A stretch of DNA of 46,735 nucleotides from Neorhizobium alkalisoli (GTDB lineage: Bacteria; Pseudomonadota; Alphaproteobacteria; Rhizobiales; Rhizobiaceae), in contig NZ_PVBN01000021.1 of the NCBI RefSeq assembly GCF_002968635.1, positions 1 to 46,735 of the forward strand. The letters run 5' to 3'. Below, one piece after another: positions 21,958 to 30,370 of this stretch (position 1 is the first letter of the stretch; every line of letters begins with the position of its first letter). The notes under the pieces are model-generated. The model ran no database searches, was not told where the DNA came from, and was given only the letters and a program-made list of their open reading frames with translations. Position numbers and translations under genes: made by a program.

Positions 21958-23982
21958 CTATTCCGCGGCGATGGCCGTGACGTCAATCTCCTCTTCTGTC
22001 ACTGAGCGCAGTTGAACCGGAAGCCATGTCTTTCCAGAAAGCGCCTTTTCCGCCAACGCCACGGCTTCCGTCTTCGGAGCCTTTGTCACCGCCTTGACGG
22101 CGCTTGTCGCGCAACCAGCTTCTTCCAATAACTCGGCAATCTGCGCCTTGGACAGGCGGGAAAGGAAGGGGGCTTTCGGCTCCCAATGCTGGCGCATGTC
22201 GAGTTTCAGGGCTGCGGCTAACTGGTCGGCATGGGAGAGACGGTCACGATCGTGATCGTGTTTGCCCTCCACGGCATTAATATTGGCGGCGGTAATAACG
22301 GCGAGAAGGTCAAGAAGCTCGTCCTGTGGCTGCTCCAGCAACCATTCCCAAAGATCGCCCGGATCGCCGGGGAGCTTGTGGCCCCACGTTTCGTGGATGC
22401 TATTCCATTCACTGAGAGCCGCGCACGCTTCCGGCTCCTTGATCGACGGAGCGAGGTCCTTCAGCTGCCCACTGATTTCAATGACTGAACCGATCCGCCA
22501 ATAGCTCGGCCCGGTCAGGAACACTTTCAGGGCCAACGGATAGAGCATGACGGCAAGGGCGAGATCGGGGCGGGTGACAAGCTCGTTGCGCATGGCAACA
22601 GTGCGGATCGCCGTCAGTTCCTCGACCAGCGCTGCGGAATAGCCGGTGGGCTTTTCGTCTTCATCGTCATTACCGGAAAGGGCAGGGGCTCCCCCGGCGC
22701 TGGCATCTTCGCCGTCCTCCCGTTCTGTTTCTGGCTGGCGCAACCGACGCAGTGCAGCCAGATCGTCGGCGCGGACAAGCCCCGTTTCGATCTGCAGGGT
22801 TCCTCCGTTGCCAATGGTCACGACGGAACCGGCAAGAGCTTTCTCCTGCACATCATAGACCTTGGCCGCATTCCGGATCGCCTCAATCTGCTGCTCGATC
22901 TCGTAAAGCGTCGCCTCGTCCGCCTCTGTGGCAGGATCGCCTTCTGCACAGTTGTCGATGCGGGCCGCGATTTCATCGAATTGCTCGCCAAGACTGGAAA
23001 GCTCCACCTGCTCCGCCTCGGTCGCAACGCGATTGACGGGAAAGATGCGGGCAAAACCGCCGTTGTGGATGGCCGATGCCTCAAGGCTGATCTCGACCCA
23101 TTTCCAACCCTTCACCTTGAGAATGTCGGCTTCCTGTTCCAGCTTTTCGGTCGCTAGCTTCGTCAGCAAGGGCCGATCCGTCAAAAAGGTGGTGCTGGCA
23201 TCGGAAAACAGGTCGCGCATGATGGCACCGCCTGCTTCCTCGTAAGCCTCGATCCCGACGAACAGGGCCAGCTTCTCGGCGCTGCGGACATGATCGCGGG
23301 TGAGCATGGACCGCAGGCTGTGAGGGTCGCGGTTCCATGTCTGTGAATCGAACCATGCCCGTTCCTGTGCGGTATAGTCATCGCTGATCGCCAACGCTTT
23401 TGCCTGATCGATGCGGATTGCATCCTCGCGCAGCACGTCCAGAATGCGCGGGGAAAGATGGGCAAGCTTGAGCCGCTGGCGCACTGTGGCGACGGACTGA
23501 CCGAACCGGGCGGCGATCATTTCCGGGGTCATGCCGTCCTCGAGAAGGTGGCGATAGGCCAGAATCTCATCGCAAACGTGCATGGCTTCGCGCTGCGTGT
23601 TCTCGGCAAGGGAAATCTCTATGTCGTTATCATCACCGGAACGGACATTGCAGGGAATGAGAGCGGCCTTGTCGATCCGGCCTTGCTTGGCGAGCAGCAG
23701 GAGAGCGGCAAACCGGCGCGATCCGGCGACAACCTCATATTTATTGCCCTTCTGCGCCTTCCTGACTGTCAGGTTATGGATGAGGCCATGCGCCTCGATG
23801 CTGTCGGCCAATTCGGGAATGGTCATGGCCGCGTTCTTCTTGCGAACGTTCTTCTTGCTGGCGACCAGGCGGGACAGGGGGATTTGCCGCGTGTCTTGAA
23901 TAAGGGAGGTTGCCGGACCTTCGGCCTCGATCTCGATGGCAACGGCTTCAACCGTGGTTGCGGGCATAGTGATAGCGTTCAT
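21958..23982 (-). CDS. Large ParB/Spo0J-domain protein
   Basis: The gene encodes about 674 residues. The ParB N-terminal domain is clear: IPLSRLVASKKNVRK, IPELADSIEAHGLIHNLTVR and YEVVAGSRRFAALLLL, followed by IEISLAENTQREAM and an HTH (MTPEMIAARFGQSVATVRQRL). The remaining 400 residues are acidic and helical with a low-complexity acidic stretch (DDEDEKP). Its ATG (23982) has gagga 8 bases upstream. This large ParB-like protein recurs on rhizobial plasmids apart from repABC, in a block with the two unknown genes upstream. It may act in DNA or accessory functions rather than partition. Confidence 0.85.
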   Translation of the reverse strand: MNAITMPATTVEAVAIEIEAEGPATSLIQDTRQIPLSRLVASKKNVRKKNAAMTIPELADSIEAHGLIHNLTVRKAQKGNKYEVVAGSRRFAALLLLAKQGRIDKAALIPCNVRSGDDNDIEISLAENTQREAMHVCDEILAYRHLLEDGMTPEMIAARFGQSVATVRQRLKLAHLSPRILDVLREDAIRIDQAKALAISDDYTAQERAWFDSQTWNRDPHSLRSMLTRDHVRSAEKLALFVGIEAYEEAGGAIMRDLFSDASTTFLTDRPLLTKLATEKLEQEADILKVKGWKWVEISLEASAIHNGGFARIFPVNRVATEAEQVELSSLGEQFDEIAARIDNCAEGDPATEADEATLYEIEQQIEAIRNAAKVYDVQEKALAGSVVTIGNGGTLQIETGLVRADDLAALRRLRQPETEREDGEDASAGGAPALSGNDDEDEKPTGYSAALVEELTAIRTVAMRNELVTRPDLALAVMLYPLALKVFLTGPSYWRIGSVIEISGQLKDLAPSIKEPEACAALSEWNSIHETWGHKLPGDPGDLWEWLLEQPQDELLDLLAVITAANINAVEGKHDHDRDRLSHADQLAAALKLDMRQHWEPKAPFLSRLSKAQIAELLEEAGCATSAVKAVTKAPKTEAVALAEKALSGKTWLPVQLRSVTEEEIDVTAIAAE

Positions 23983-24044
23983 GGGAATGGTCCTCATGCT
24001 AGTGTGATTGAAATTGTCAGTGGGGGAGGGGAGGGACCGGCGCT

Positions 24045-24620
24045 TTAAGCGTAGCCGGTCCAGTTGAGCGGTCTGCCGTCCCAAAGGAAAGCGGTTCGCA
24101 CATTGTCGATGCGGACGGACTTGGAACGCCCGTTGACGCGGCGGCGCATGGGTTCTCCGGTGAAGGCGTCGAGCTTCGGAACCACCTTTCCGGTCATCCA
24201 CGGCTCGTTCCCGCTATCGGCGGAAATCTGCGCCACCTCGCGAACCTCGACCATGTGACTGCCGATGATCTTGGTCACCTGATAGAAATCGATATTGGTC
24301 TGTTCATAGCCCCATGAGGCGTAGAGAAGGTGGCCGACCTCGAAGCCATGGGGCTTCTTGCGCTCGTCGCGGCGTTCCTGCTGCCCCTCGGCCCAGCGCC
24401 GCCGTCCCTCGAAATGCTCCGCGATCTTGCGTTCGCGGGCCTGCGGGCTGGCAAAGCTGTGGTGCCAGTCGGGTTTCTGCGCCTTGCCGTGAAAGGCGAT
24501 GGCGGCGGGTTTGTCCTTGTGGCTCGTGTAGATGTAGACAATAGCATCGCTGGCCTTGTCGGCGATCTTCACGGAGCCTTTCGGAATATAGAATTCGCGG
24601 GAAGGGGCGAAGCGCATCAT
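24045..24620 (-). CDS. Conserved plasmid protein of unknown function
   Basis: The gene encodes 191 residues from ATG 24620, starting MMRFAPSREFYIPKG. It is rich in aromatic and basic residues: IVYIYTSHKDKPAAIAFHGKAQKPDWHHSF, then ARERKIAEHFEGRRRW, then HLLYASWGYEQTNIDFYQV. The last phrase is an often-seen signature in plasmid proteins next to ParB-like genes. There is no signal or membrane segment. Its start overlaps the previous stop as ATGA, and it lies 62 bp upstream of the ParB-like start. I do not know its function. Confidence 0.7.
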   Translation of the reverse strand: MMRFAPSREFYIPKGSVKIADKASDAIVYIYTSHKDKPAAIAFHGKAQKPDWHHSFASPQARERKIAEHFEGRRRWAEGQQERRDERKKPHGFEVGHLLYASWGYEQTNIDFYQVTKIIGSHMVEVREVAQISADSGNEPWMTGKVVPKLDAFTGEPMRRRVNGRSKSVRIDNVRTAFLWDGRPLNWTGYA

Positions 24621-24814
24621 TCCGCGTCCTCCCATTCATCGGCATAGACCACTGCGCCGGCAACACTGCGGGCGCATGTGCCACCGCAAAAGCCATTCTC
24701 ATAGGCAGGCCAGTACCGGTCATACGCGGCGTCGAAATCGGGCCGTTCTCCGTTAAGCCGGGCCATCTCGCCCGCGAAGCTCTCAAACCATTCCTCAAAT
24801 GTAGGTTCGCACAT
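24617..24814 (-). CDS. Small acidic protein of unknown function
   Basis: The gene encodes 65 residues, MCEPTFEEWFESFAGEMARLNGE and onward, ending YADEWEDAE. It is strongly acidic with several aromatic residues; three Cys are present (CEP near the start and CGGTC late). The overlap of its stop with the following start (ATGA) implies coupling with the 191-residue protein. Acidic 65-residue proteins can be DNA mimics, but nothing here proves that. Upstream lies a perfect hairpin. Confidence 0.6.
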   Translation of the reverse strand: MCEPTFEEWFESFAGEMARLNGERPDFDAAYDRYWPAYENGFCGGTCARSVAGAVVYADEWEDAE

Positions 24815-24841
24815 TCCCTTGTCCTTTCTCTTTTGGACTGC

Positions 24842-24864
24842 GAAGCAGGACCTCGTCCTGCTTC
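24842..24864. promoter_or_regulatory. Perfect 10-bp hairpin in the leader of the acidic-protein operon
   Basis: GAAGCAGGAC (24842-24851) and GTCCTGCTTC (24855-24864) pair fully around a 3-nt loop, 28 bp before the start at 24814. On the transcript it would sit close to the ribosome site. No T-run follows on either strand, so it may be an attenuation or protein-binding structure rather than a terminator. Confidence 0.5.
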
Positions 24865-24899
24865 CCGGGGCCGCGTGAGTGGTGGGGATGGAAGGGGAC

Positions 24900-24973
24900 A
24901 ACAGGCTTCGCGGGGAACCGCCTGCACGGAACGGAGCGTGAGCGCAGTGGAGGAAGGCGGGCGGAAGCCTGTT
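24900..24973. repeat. Long-range inverted repeat in a non-coding GC-rich stretch
   Basis: AACAGGCTTC (24900-24909) is the exact complement of GAAGCCTGTT (24964-24973). Inner GC-rich segments (ccgcc and ggcgg) extend the fold. The region 24815-25289 has no supported gene; it contains this fold, the hairpin at 24842 and the repeat at 25066. Confidence 0.5.
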
Positions 24974-25065
24974 TGGGGGAGAGAAGGGGCAAGGCCCCTC
25001 GGCCCCCATTAATGCGTAAGATCGCGCACATGCGCGACATCACCCGGCGAAGTCGCCGGCAGCGC

Positions 25066-25160
25066 AAAGGATCGTTACCGGAATCGGCGGAAACTCAAAG
25101 AGGTTCCGTGGAGCAGCAGCATCGGCCGCTGCGGATTAGAGCCTGGTCCGAAGGATGCGT
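25066..25160. repeat. Diverged direct repeat, left copy, before the GHKL gene
   Basis: This stretch aligns with 27994-28081 in the same orientation. Shared blocks include aggatcgt, ggttccgtggagc, tagagcctggtccgaagga and gcggaaac. The right copy has a gap of about 6 bp. The two copies bracket the GHKL ATPase and its small partner gene. The sequence is non-coding. Confidence 0.7.
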
Positions 25161-25289
25161 ACCGCCATCAAAAAAGAAACGGTACCTGTCACAAACCAGA
25201 AATCTCATCTCCTATTAGATGAGAGGCCACGAGGTTTCTCACTCCGGCGCCGTCATCGATACGAGCGCCACAACAATCGGAGAGATAAT

Positions 25290-27131
25290 ATGTCTATTAT
25301 TGAAAACACCCGCGAAATCCCGGACTCGGTGCTCAACTGGTCCGCAGACGCTCCCAAAGGCGGTAAAGCGGTCATGAACCGCGTGCTGAAAGACGGTGCG
25401 GCCGTTCCGCTGTTCTTCGCACAAACCCTTATCGCTTCGCTCAGGGACGTCGGCTACAACACCACGACCTCAGCGCTCTGCGAGCACGTTGACAATGCGA
25501 TTCAAGCAGACGCGGATGAGGTCCGGGTATATTTTCGCCAGGCAGGGAAACAGGGAGACGCTGTTATAGACGCCGCCGTTTACGATAACGGCAGGGGCAT
25601 GGCTCCCAACGTCTTGAAGGTTGCGACGTCGTTCGGTGGTTCGATGAACTTCAACAATCGATCGGGCATCGGTCGTTTCGGTATGGGCATGAAAACAGCC
25701 GCGTTGAGCATGAGCCCGACGATGGAGCTGTTTTCGTGGCAAGAGCCCAACGCTTTCTACAACATGACCCTTGATGTGGATGCGATCGGCAAAGAGCGCG
25801 CCAATGCCGTCGAACTTCCTGATCCAACGCTGATGAACGACTTGCCGGATGAGATTGCCGATTTTTTCATAAAGCCGATGGGATTTCCGACGAGCGCGGC
25901 GGAACAGGATCTGTTCGTCGGCCGCGGCGACGATATCAACGAGCGGTTGGGGCAGTCCGGCACGATCGTCTATATGCCGGCCTGTGATCGGCTGACCTAC
26001 GCCAAGGCGCGTACGCTCGTCGAGCACGCGGTAAAGGAAATGTCTCGCGTGTACCGTCGCGCTATCGCCGACGGATTGCGCCTGTATATCAATAACCGTC
26101 GGGTCGAAGCTTTCGACCCGACGTACTCAATGGCCAGCGCGCGCCATGCGAAGATGATCGATGTCGAGACGAAGACCAGCAGATTGCTGTTTGCCAAGAC
26201 TATCGAGGTTCCGATCAGGGAGCACTCACACAAAAAAGAGAAGATCATCATCCGGCTTTACCGTTTGCCGATCGAAGAATGGTCTACGCTTTCGCGCAAG
26301 TGCCTGCGCAACGACCTTCAGGTTTTCAATGGCCTGACCGTCTCCATGCTTAGGAATGATCGCGAGGTTTTCGCGGGCGCAATGACGGAACTGACGACCC
26401 GGCATGCTGTGACGCATTGGTATCGTATCCAGATCGATTTTCCGGGCTCGCTGGATGAAGCGTTCGGTGTCGCCGCCAACAAGCAGGGGGTCCGGCCGAA
26501 GGGCTATGTGAAGGACGCCATAAAACTGGCGATAGGTGAAGACCTCACCACGTTGAACGAGGAGATCAAGCGCTACCAGGGTGCCCAGGCGAGCGCTCGC
26601 AACAGCGCGCAGCCGAGCGCCAGTGAGGCAAAGGCAACTGATGCCGATCAGCATCAGGCCAAACCGCTTCAACTGACCGCCGAAGAGGAAGCGGAGCTCG
26701 AGGGAAATCTCCGCGTCCTGGCCGTCGCGCTGCGGCGCGATGGTGAGAGCGATGACGAGGCTTTCGAAAGGATCAAGGAATCGAAGTATCTTATCGAGTT
26801 CAAACATGATGAATACTGGCCATTCTATCATATCGAACACCGGTTTGGCCGGGTGATCCTGACCTTGAACACGGCGCATCCGTTCTTCGAGAAGCTGTAT
26901 GAGCCGTTGCGGAAACTCGCGGCAGGCGGTGCCTTTGGCGAGGAAGACGACGGTATCGAAGCGCCCAAAACCGAGGGTCAGGACGGACCGCTTGTTGCTC
27001 TGGAACTATTGCTGTTGTCTCTGGCTCGCACGCAATCTCAGATCGCGGTGAGCAACGAAGATGCAAAGAAAACGCTAGAGACGTTGCGACGTGAATGGTC
27101 GGAAGCCTACCGCGTCCAGCTTACGGCGTGA
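25290..27131 (+). CDS. GHKL (Hsp90/MORC-like) ATPase
   Basis: The gene encodes 613 residues. The Bergerat ATP-binding fold is intact: the N box with EHVDNA (65-70), DNGRGM (99-104) and GRFGMGMKTAALSMS (128-142), the last close to MORC-type ATPases. A second, S5-like region probably covers about 270-450. The C-terminal part has an acidic, Gln/Ala-rich linker and a segment LIEFKHDEYWPFYHIEHRFGR. The ATG at 25290 has GGAGA at 6 bases. Stand-alone GHKL ATPases of this sort occur in plasmid and defence islands; the exact function is unknown. A terminator-like hairpin follows 5 bp after the stop. Confidence 0.82.
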   Translation: MSIIENTREIPDSVLNWSADAPKGGKAVMNRVLKDGAAVPLFFAQTLIASLRDVGYNTTTSALCEHVDNAIQADADEVRVYFRQAGKQGDAVIDAAVYDNGRGMAPNVLKVATSFGGSMNFNNRSGIGRFGMGMKTAALSMSPTMELFSWQEPNAFYNMTLDVDAIGKERANAVELPDPTLMNDLPDEIADFFIKPMGFPTSAAEQDLFVGRGDDINERLGQSGTIVYMPACDRLTYAKARTLVEHAVKEMSRVYRRAIADGLRLYINNRRVEAFDPTYSMASARHAKMIDVETKTSRLLFAKTIEVPIREHSHKKEKIIIRLYRLPIEEWSTLSRKCLRNDLQVFNGLTVSMLRNDREVFAGAMTELTTRHAVTHWYRIQIDFPGSLDEAFGVAANKQGVRPKGYVKDAIKLAIGEDLTTLNEEIKRYQGAQASARNSAQPSASEAKATDADQHQAKPLQLTAEEEAELEGNLRVLAVALRRDGESDDEAFERIKESKYLIEFKHDEYWPFYHIEHRFGRVILTLNTAHPFFEKLYEPLRKLAAGGAFGEEDDGIEAPKTEGQDGPLVALELLLLSLARTQSQIAVSNEDAKKTLETLRREWSEAYRVQLTA

Positions 27132-27135
27132 TTTT

Positions 27136-27159
27136 CAAGGCGGGCGAAAGCCCGCCTTG
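27136..27159 (+). terminator. Terminator after the GHKL gene
   Basis: CAAGGCGGGC and GCCCGCCTTG form a perfect 10-bp stem closed by a GAAA tetraloop, followed by a short T-rich tail (ttct). It lies directly after the GHKL stop codon and should end or attenuate transcription before the next gene. Confidence 0.7.
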
Positions 27160-27327
27160 TTCTAAGGCCCTGAAAGGGGTACAACTAGACCGGGCGTTAA
27201 ACGGCGCTGACGAATCTGTAAAGCTTCGAACCGGACACAGCGTTCCGACCGAAGATCCCAGAACTGAAACCCGCCGTTGCCCATTCCCGCAGCTCACACG
27301 AGCTGCACAGACAATGGGAGAATGAAC

Positions 27328-27783
27328 ATGGCGGATCTTCCGCATCCTTGGGACGCGTATGCGTCGTATCAAGAGAAACTATCCAAAAGATCATCAGTTG
27401 ACGATTTAGCTTGGGGTCTCGAAAGCGCCCTCGACAAGATCCTGGACAACCCGTCAGCCACTGACGTCACCCGAAGCGACGTGTTGGCGCGCGTGGTTGC
27501 GAACGGAGCGCGCCGAAATCGATATGACAAGGTGTTGATCAAGAAGTTCGTCGAGCCAGCGACAGAAAGCACGACACCGTCTTGTGAAGCTCGCATAGAG
27601 GTGAGATCAGATATTCGGCATCTGCAGCGGGTGTTGAGTCTTTCGGACTTTCGAATGCTTCTCGCCGTAGGTGCAGGTGAAAAACAAGCCGCAATAGCCG
27701 AGAGCGAGAAAATTGCCGCACCTGCCTTGCGCGCGCGACTAGCGCGTGCTCGCGCGCTGGCCATCATCAAGCTCGCCGCGTAG
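27328..27783 (+). CDS. Small protein with possible C-terminal HTH, partner of the GHKL ATPase
   Basis: The gene encodes 151 residues from ATG 27328 with GGGAG 7 bases upstream. The first half is helical (the SSVDDLAWGLESALDKILDN stretch). The second half (about 105-150: LQRVLSLSDFRMLLAVGAGE, then KQAAIAESEKIAAPALRARLARARALAII) looks like a sigma-region-4-like helix-turn-helix, so DNA binding is possible. It lies 196 bp after the ATPase gene, within the same pair of direct repeats. I do not recognise the family. The pairing with the ATPase is inferred from position only. Confidence 0.55.
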   Translation: MADLPHPWDAYASYQEKLSKRSSVDDLAWGLESALDKILDNPSATDVTRSDVLARVVANGARRNRYDKVLIKKFVEPATESTTPSCEARIEVRSDIRHLQRVLSLSDFRMLLAVGAGEKQAAIAESEKIAAPALRARLARARALAIIKLAA

Positions 27784-27993
27784 GAGGATCATGGCCGCCA
27801 TGGGCGCTAGCTACAACGGCAGATCGGACAAAACCGGTGCAACGGCAATGTGGACACGCAAGCGAGAAACGGCCGTGATCGGTTAGCCGTGGCTCTTCAC
27901 CTTCTTGCCCCAGGTCTTCTCGAAGCTGTTCGGTGCCGGGTCTTCAGGCTTCGTCGGAAAGGCGACGACGGTGTTCTCAAGCGCCGGATGCAC

Positions 27994-28081
27994 GTAGGAT
28001 CGTCACATGGATATGCGGAAACGCGTCTGGGTTCCGTGGAGCCGCAACCGCGGCGGAATAGAGCCTGGTCCGAAGGACGTG
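27994..28081. repeat. Diverged direct repeat, right copy, after the GHKL module
   Basis: This is the partner of 25066-25160. The last 40 bp (gttccgtggagc, then ggaatagagcctggtccgaagga) are nearly identical. The intergenic region 27784-28111 holds nothing else recognisable except this repeat. It also marks the right edge of the plasmid backbone before the metabolic island. Confidence 0.7.
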
Positions 28082-28111
28082 TCCTAGAATCGCCGATCTG
28101 AGATCGGGAAG

Positions 28112-29410
28112 TTAGGCTGGTCCCAAGGTATTATCCTTTAGGCGATGCCAGGGGTGCATGTGATTGGCGATCTGTACCGCCAAGCTATGCAGCGCAATCT
28201 GCTTCATCTCGGTAACGGGGAGGGGCATCTGCTCATCAGTTCGTCTGCCTGCGGCCCACCGCCCCATCTCCTGGCCCAACGACATGGAAAGAGCCACGCC
28301 TCGACCAGAATAGACTCCGCCGAACACAAGGCCGGGGCCGAGTCGGTAGAGCCGCGGTCGCCGGTCGGGAACAACGGCGAAGGTTCCATTCCAGTATTCG
28401 ACCACATTGGGTGGCGTGCTGAAAGCAGCGAAGGCCTTACCGAGGAGCTGTGTCACCTTTGCGCGGCCCCGATCCGCCTCGTCATACCAGAGCGTATGGG
28501 TTCCACCACTGACCAACCGACTGTTGGAGTCGTAATGGAAGTAACGAAGATCATTGCGCATATCGGACACAGCCGGATTGCCGACAAGTATCTTGGCGCG
28601 CAGGTCTGCCGACAGCGGTTCGGTCGCCGCCTGAAAAACTTTGAACGGGATCAGAGTCCTCTTCAAGGCGGGCCAAATATCACCGGTGAGCGCATTTGTC
28701 GCCAAAATCACCTCCGGCGCTGTGACACTGCCTAAAGCGGTATGGATACGCCAGCCGCTTAAAACACGCTCGATGCGCAACGCTCGGGAATTCTCATAGA
28801 TCGTAACGCCTTCCCGTTCCAGCGCGGCGGCAAGACCGATCGTCATGGCGAAGGGATTGATGTGGCCGGAATTATGCATCATCCAAGCGCCAAGATAAGG
28901 GCTTCCGATGCGTGCCGTTGCCTCATCTCTGTTGAGCCACGAAACGTTCGAGCCGAAGGCTTTCCACTCCTCGAAGAATTGCCGCGCACGTTGCAGCGTT
29001 TTCTCTGTGTGAGCCGGTTGGATCCAGCCTTCCTGGACCTGATGAGCATCGATGCGGAAGCGCTGCATCAAACCGAAGGCGGCGCCGGCGGCGCCGGCCA
29101 CCATGCCGTTGTAGCGATCACCAATCGTCTTGCCGTAGATTGCTTCGAACTCGGAAGGCGAAGCCTTAGAGTGGTGGGAAATCACAAGGCCGTTGTTCCG
29201 GCCGGATGCCGCAGAACCAATTTCATTGGCTTCGAGCATTATGACATTGACGCCGCTTTCGATCGCGCCTAGGGCGGCGGTCATACCGGTGAAGCCGCCC
29301 CCTACGACGAGTACATCCGTCCGGTGGTCCCCCATAAGGCTTGGCGCAGGGAGCCGCATCATGGCCGTCTTACGCCAGAGGTGCGGAGTCTTCCAGTCAA
29401 CCTCAAACAT
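28112..29410 (-). CDS. FAD-dependent amine/amino-acid oxidoreductase (DAO family)
   Basis: The gene encodes 432 residues. The Rossmann FAD motif is VVGGGFTGMTAALGA (35-49), with an acidic residue ending the second strand (Glu60). SGRNNG and the C-terminal GPGLVFGGVYSGRGVALS are usual for DAO-family oxidases such as gamma-glutamylputrescine oxidase. It probably oxidises an amine or secondary amino acid. ATG 29410 has aaggggg upstream; the open extension to 29497 is unlikely. It is the last gene of the long leftward operon, 117 bp after the HAD gene. It may tailor or degrade the product. Confidence 0.85.
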   Translation of the reverse strand: MFEVDWKTPHLWRKTAMMRLPAPSLMGDHRTDVLVVGGGFTGMTAALGAIESGVNVIMLEANEIGSAASGRNNGLVISHHSKASPSEFEAIYGKTIGDRYNGMVAGAAGAAFGLMQRFRIDAHQVQEGWIQPAHTEKTLQRARQFFEEWKAFGSNVSWLNRDEATARIGSPYLGAWMMHNSGHINPFAMTIGLAAALEREGVTIYENSRALRIERVLSGWRIHTALGSVTAPEVILATNALTGDIWPALKRTLIPFKVFQAATEPLSADLRAKILVGNPAVSDMRNDLRYFHYDSNSRLVSGGTHTLWYDEADRGRAKVTQLLGKAFAAFSTPPNVVEYWNGTFAVVPDRRPRLYRLGPGLVFGGVYSGRGVALSMSLGQEMGRWAAGRRTDEQMPLPVTEMKQIALHSLAVQIANHMHPWHRLKDNTLGPA

Positions 29411-29527
29411 AGGCCGTCCCCCTTCTGGAGCACCATCGAAGTGTCCGCTGAGTGAAATGATTGACCAGCTCCTGCTCTGATCCCTCTCTGGTAGCACTCG
29501 CCCAGATCAGGCGGAGAAGGACGATGT

Positions 29528-30370
29528 TCAAATTCCTGTTATGTAGAGATTATCAATTACGTAGTTAGGAGCAGTAGCAGCCTGAGTAACGTGCTGCCGA
29601 GAATTAATACCTGTTAGGACCAAAGCGCTGGTAATACCGAAATTATTCGCACCCAGAATGTCCGTCGCAAGCTGATCACCTATCATCATCATAGAGCTGT
29701 CGCCACTTCGGCGTTTTGCTTCAGCAAACATTCTATCACTAGGCTTGCCAAAAGAGATGACTTCTGGTGATTTTCCGACCAGTTTCTTGAGTGCCTCATC
29801 AAACATGGTGGCAAATATTCCTGAACCGAAGGCGTAGCTGTCCGCGCCTCGAGGATATGCCCTATCGCTGTTTGCGAGCAGCAATAAAGGTAATCTGCCG
29901 CTCTCCCTGAAGCATCGTACACATGTCGTCAGCGCCGCCTCCAAGGTTTCACGAAAGGGAAAGCCCTCGTCGTCAAGCAGCGCTAGAACGTCGAAGAAGT
30001 CGGTCTCACCGCAAGCGACAATAGGATGCGTGCCGGTTTCCAGAACCGCGCGGCATGTCTGAGGCCCAATAAAAGCGACGGTCGCTCCGGCCGGTACGGC
30101 GTCACGAAGATACGCCTGAACAAGAGATCCTGCCGAAATGACACGCTCCGGTGAAAGCAGGGGGATGCCGTTGCGACGCAATCGCTCGTATATGCCGGTT
30201 TCGGTGTCACCGCAGATGTTCGTCAATATGAAATACGGCTTCTTGCTTTCGTTGAGATATTCGACGAACTGCGGCGCATGTTCGATGGCTCCGCTTTTAT
30301 CGATCAGGACGCCCATGATGTCCAACAGCAGCGTACCGTGATCGCCCACCAGTCGCTCAAGTATGACCAT
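29528..30370 (-). CDS. HAD-superfamily class IIA (NagD-like) protein, variant motif I
   Basis: The gene encodes 280 residues. The NagD-type order is present: LLLDIMGVL (Asp17), TNICGDTE, a C2A cap, SFGKPSDRMF with the Lys of motif III, and MMIGDQLATDILGA (motif IV). Motif I is DxM rather than the phosphatase DxD, so the general acid/base Asp is replaced by Met19. Relatives with DxW in this position exist in the class IIA group. It may be a weak phosphatase or have another role. Its start overlaps the aminotransferase end by 14 bp. Confidence 0.8.
   Translation of the reverse strand: MVILERLVGDHGTLLLDIMGVLIDKSGAIEHAPQFVEYLNESKKPYFILTNICGDTETGIYERLRRNGIPLLSPERVISAGSLVQAYLRDAVPAGATVAFIGPQTCRAVLETGTHPIVACGETDFFDVLALLDDEGFPFRETLEAALTTCVRCFRESGRLPLLLLANSDRAYPRGADSYAFGSGIFATMFDEALKKLVGKSPEVISFGKPSDRMFAEAKRRSGDSSMMMIGDQLATDILGANNFGITSALVLTGINSRQHVTQAATAPNYVIDNLYITGI

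Noticed and set aside
28145..28735. Plus-strand frame of 196 codons opposite the FAD oxidoreductase gene
   Set aside because: It lacks a ribosome site and domain, and the minus-strand frame encodes a full DAO-family enzyme.
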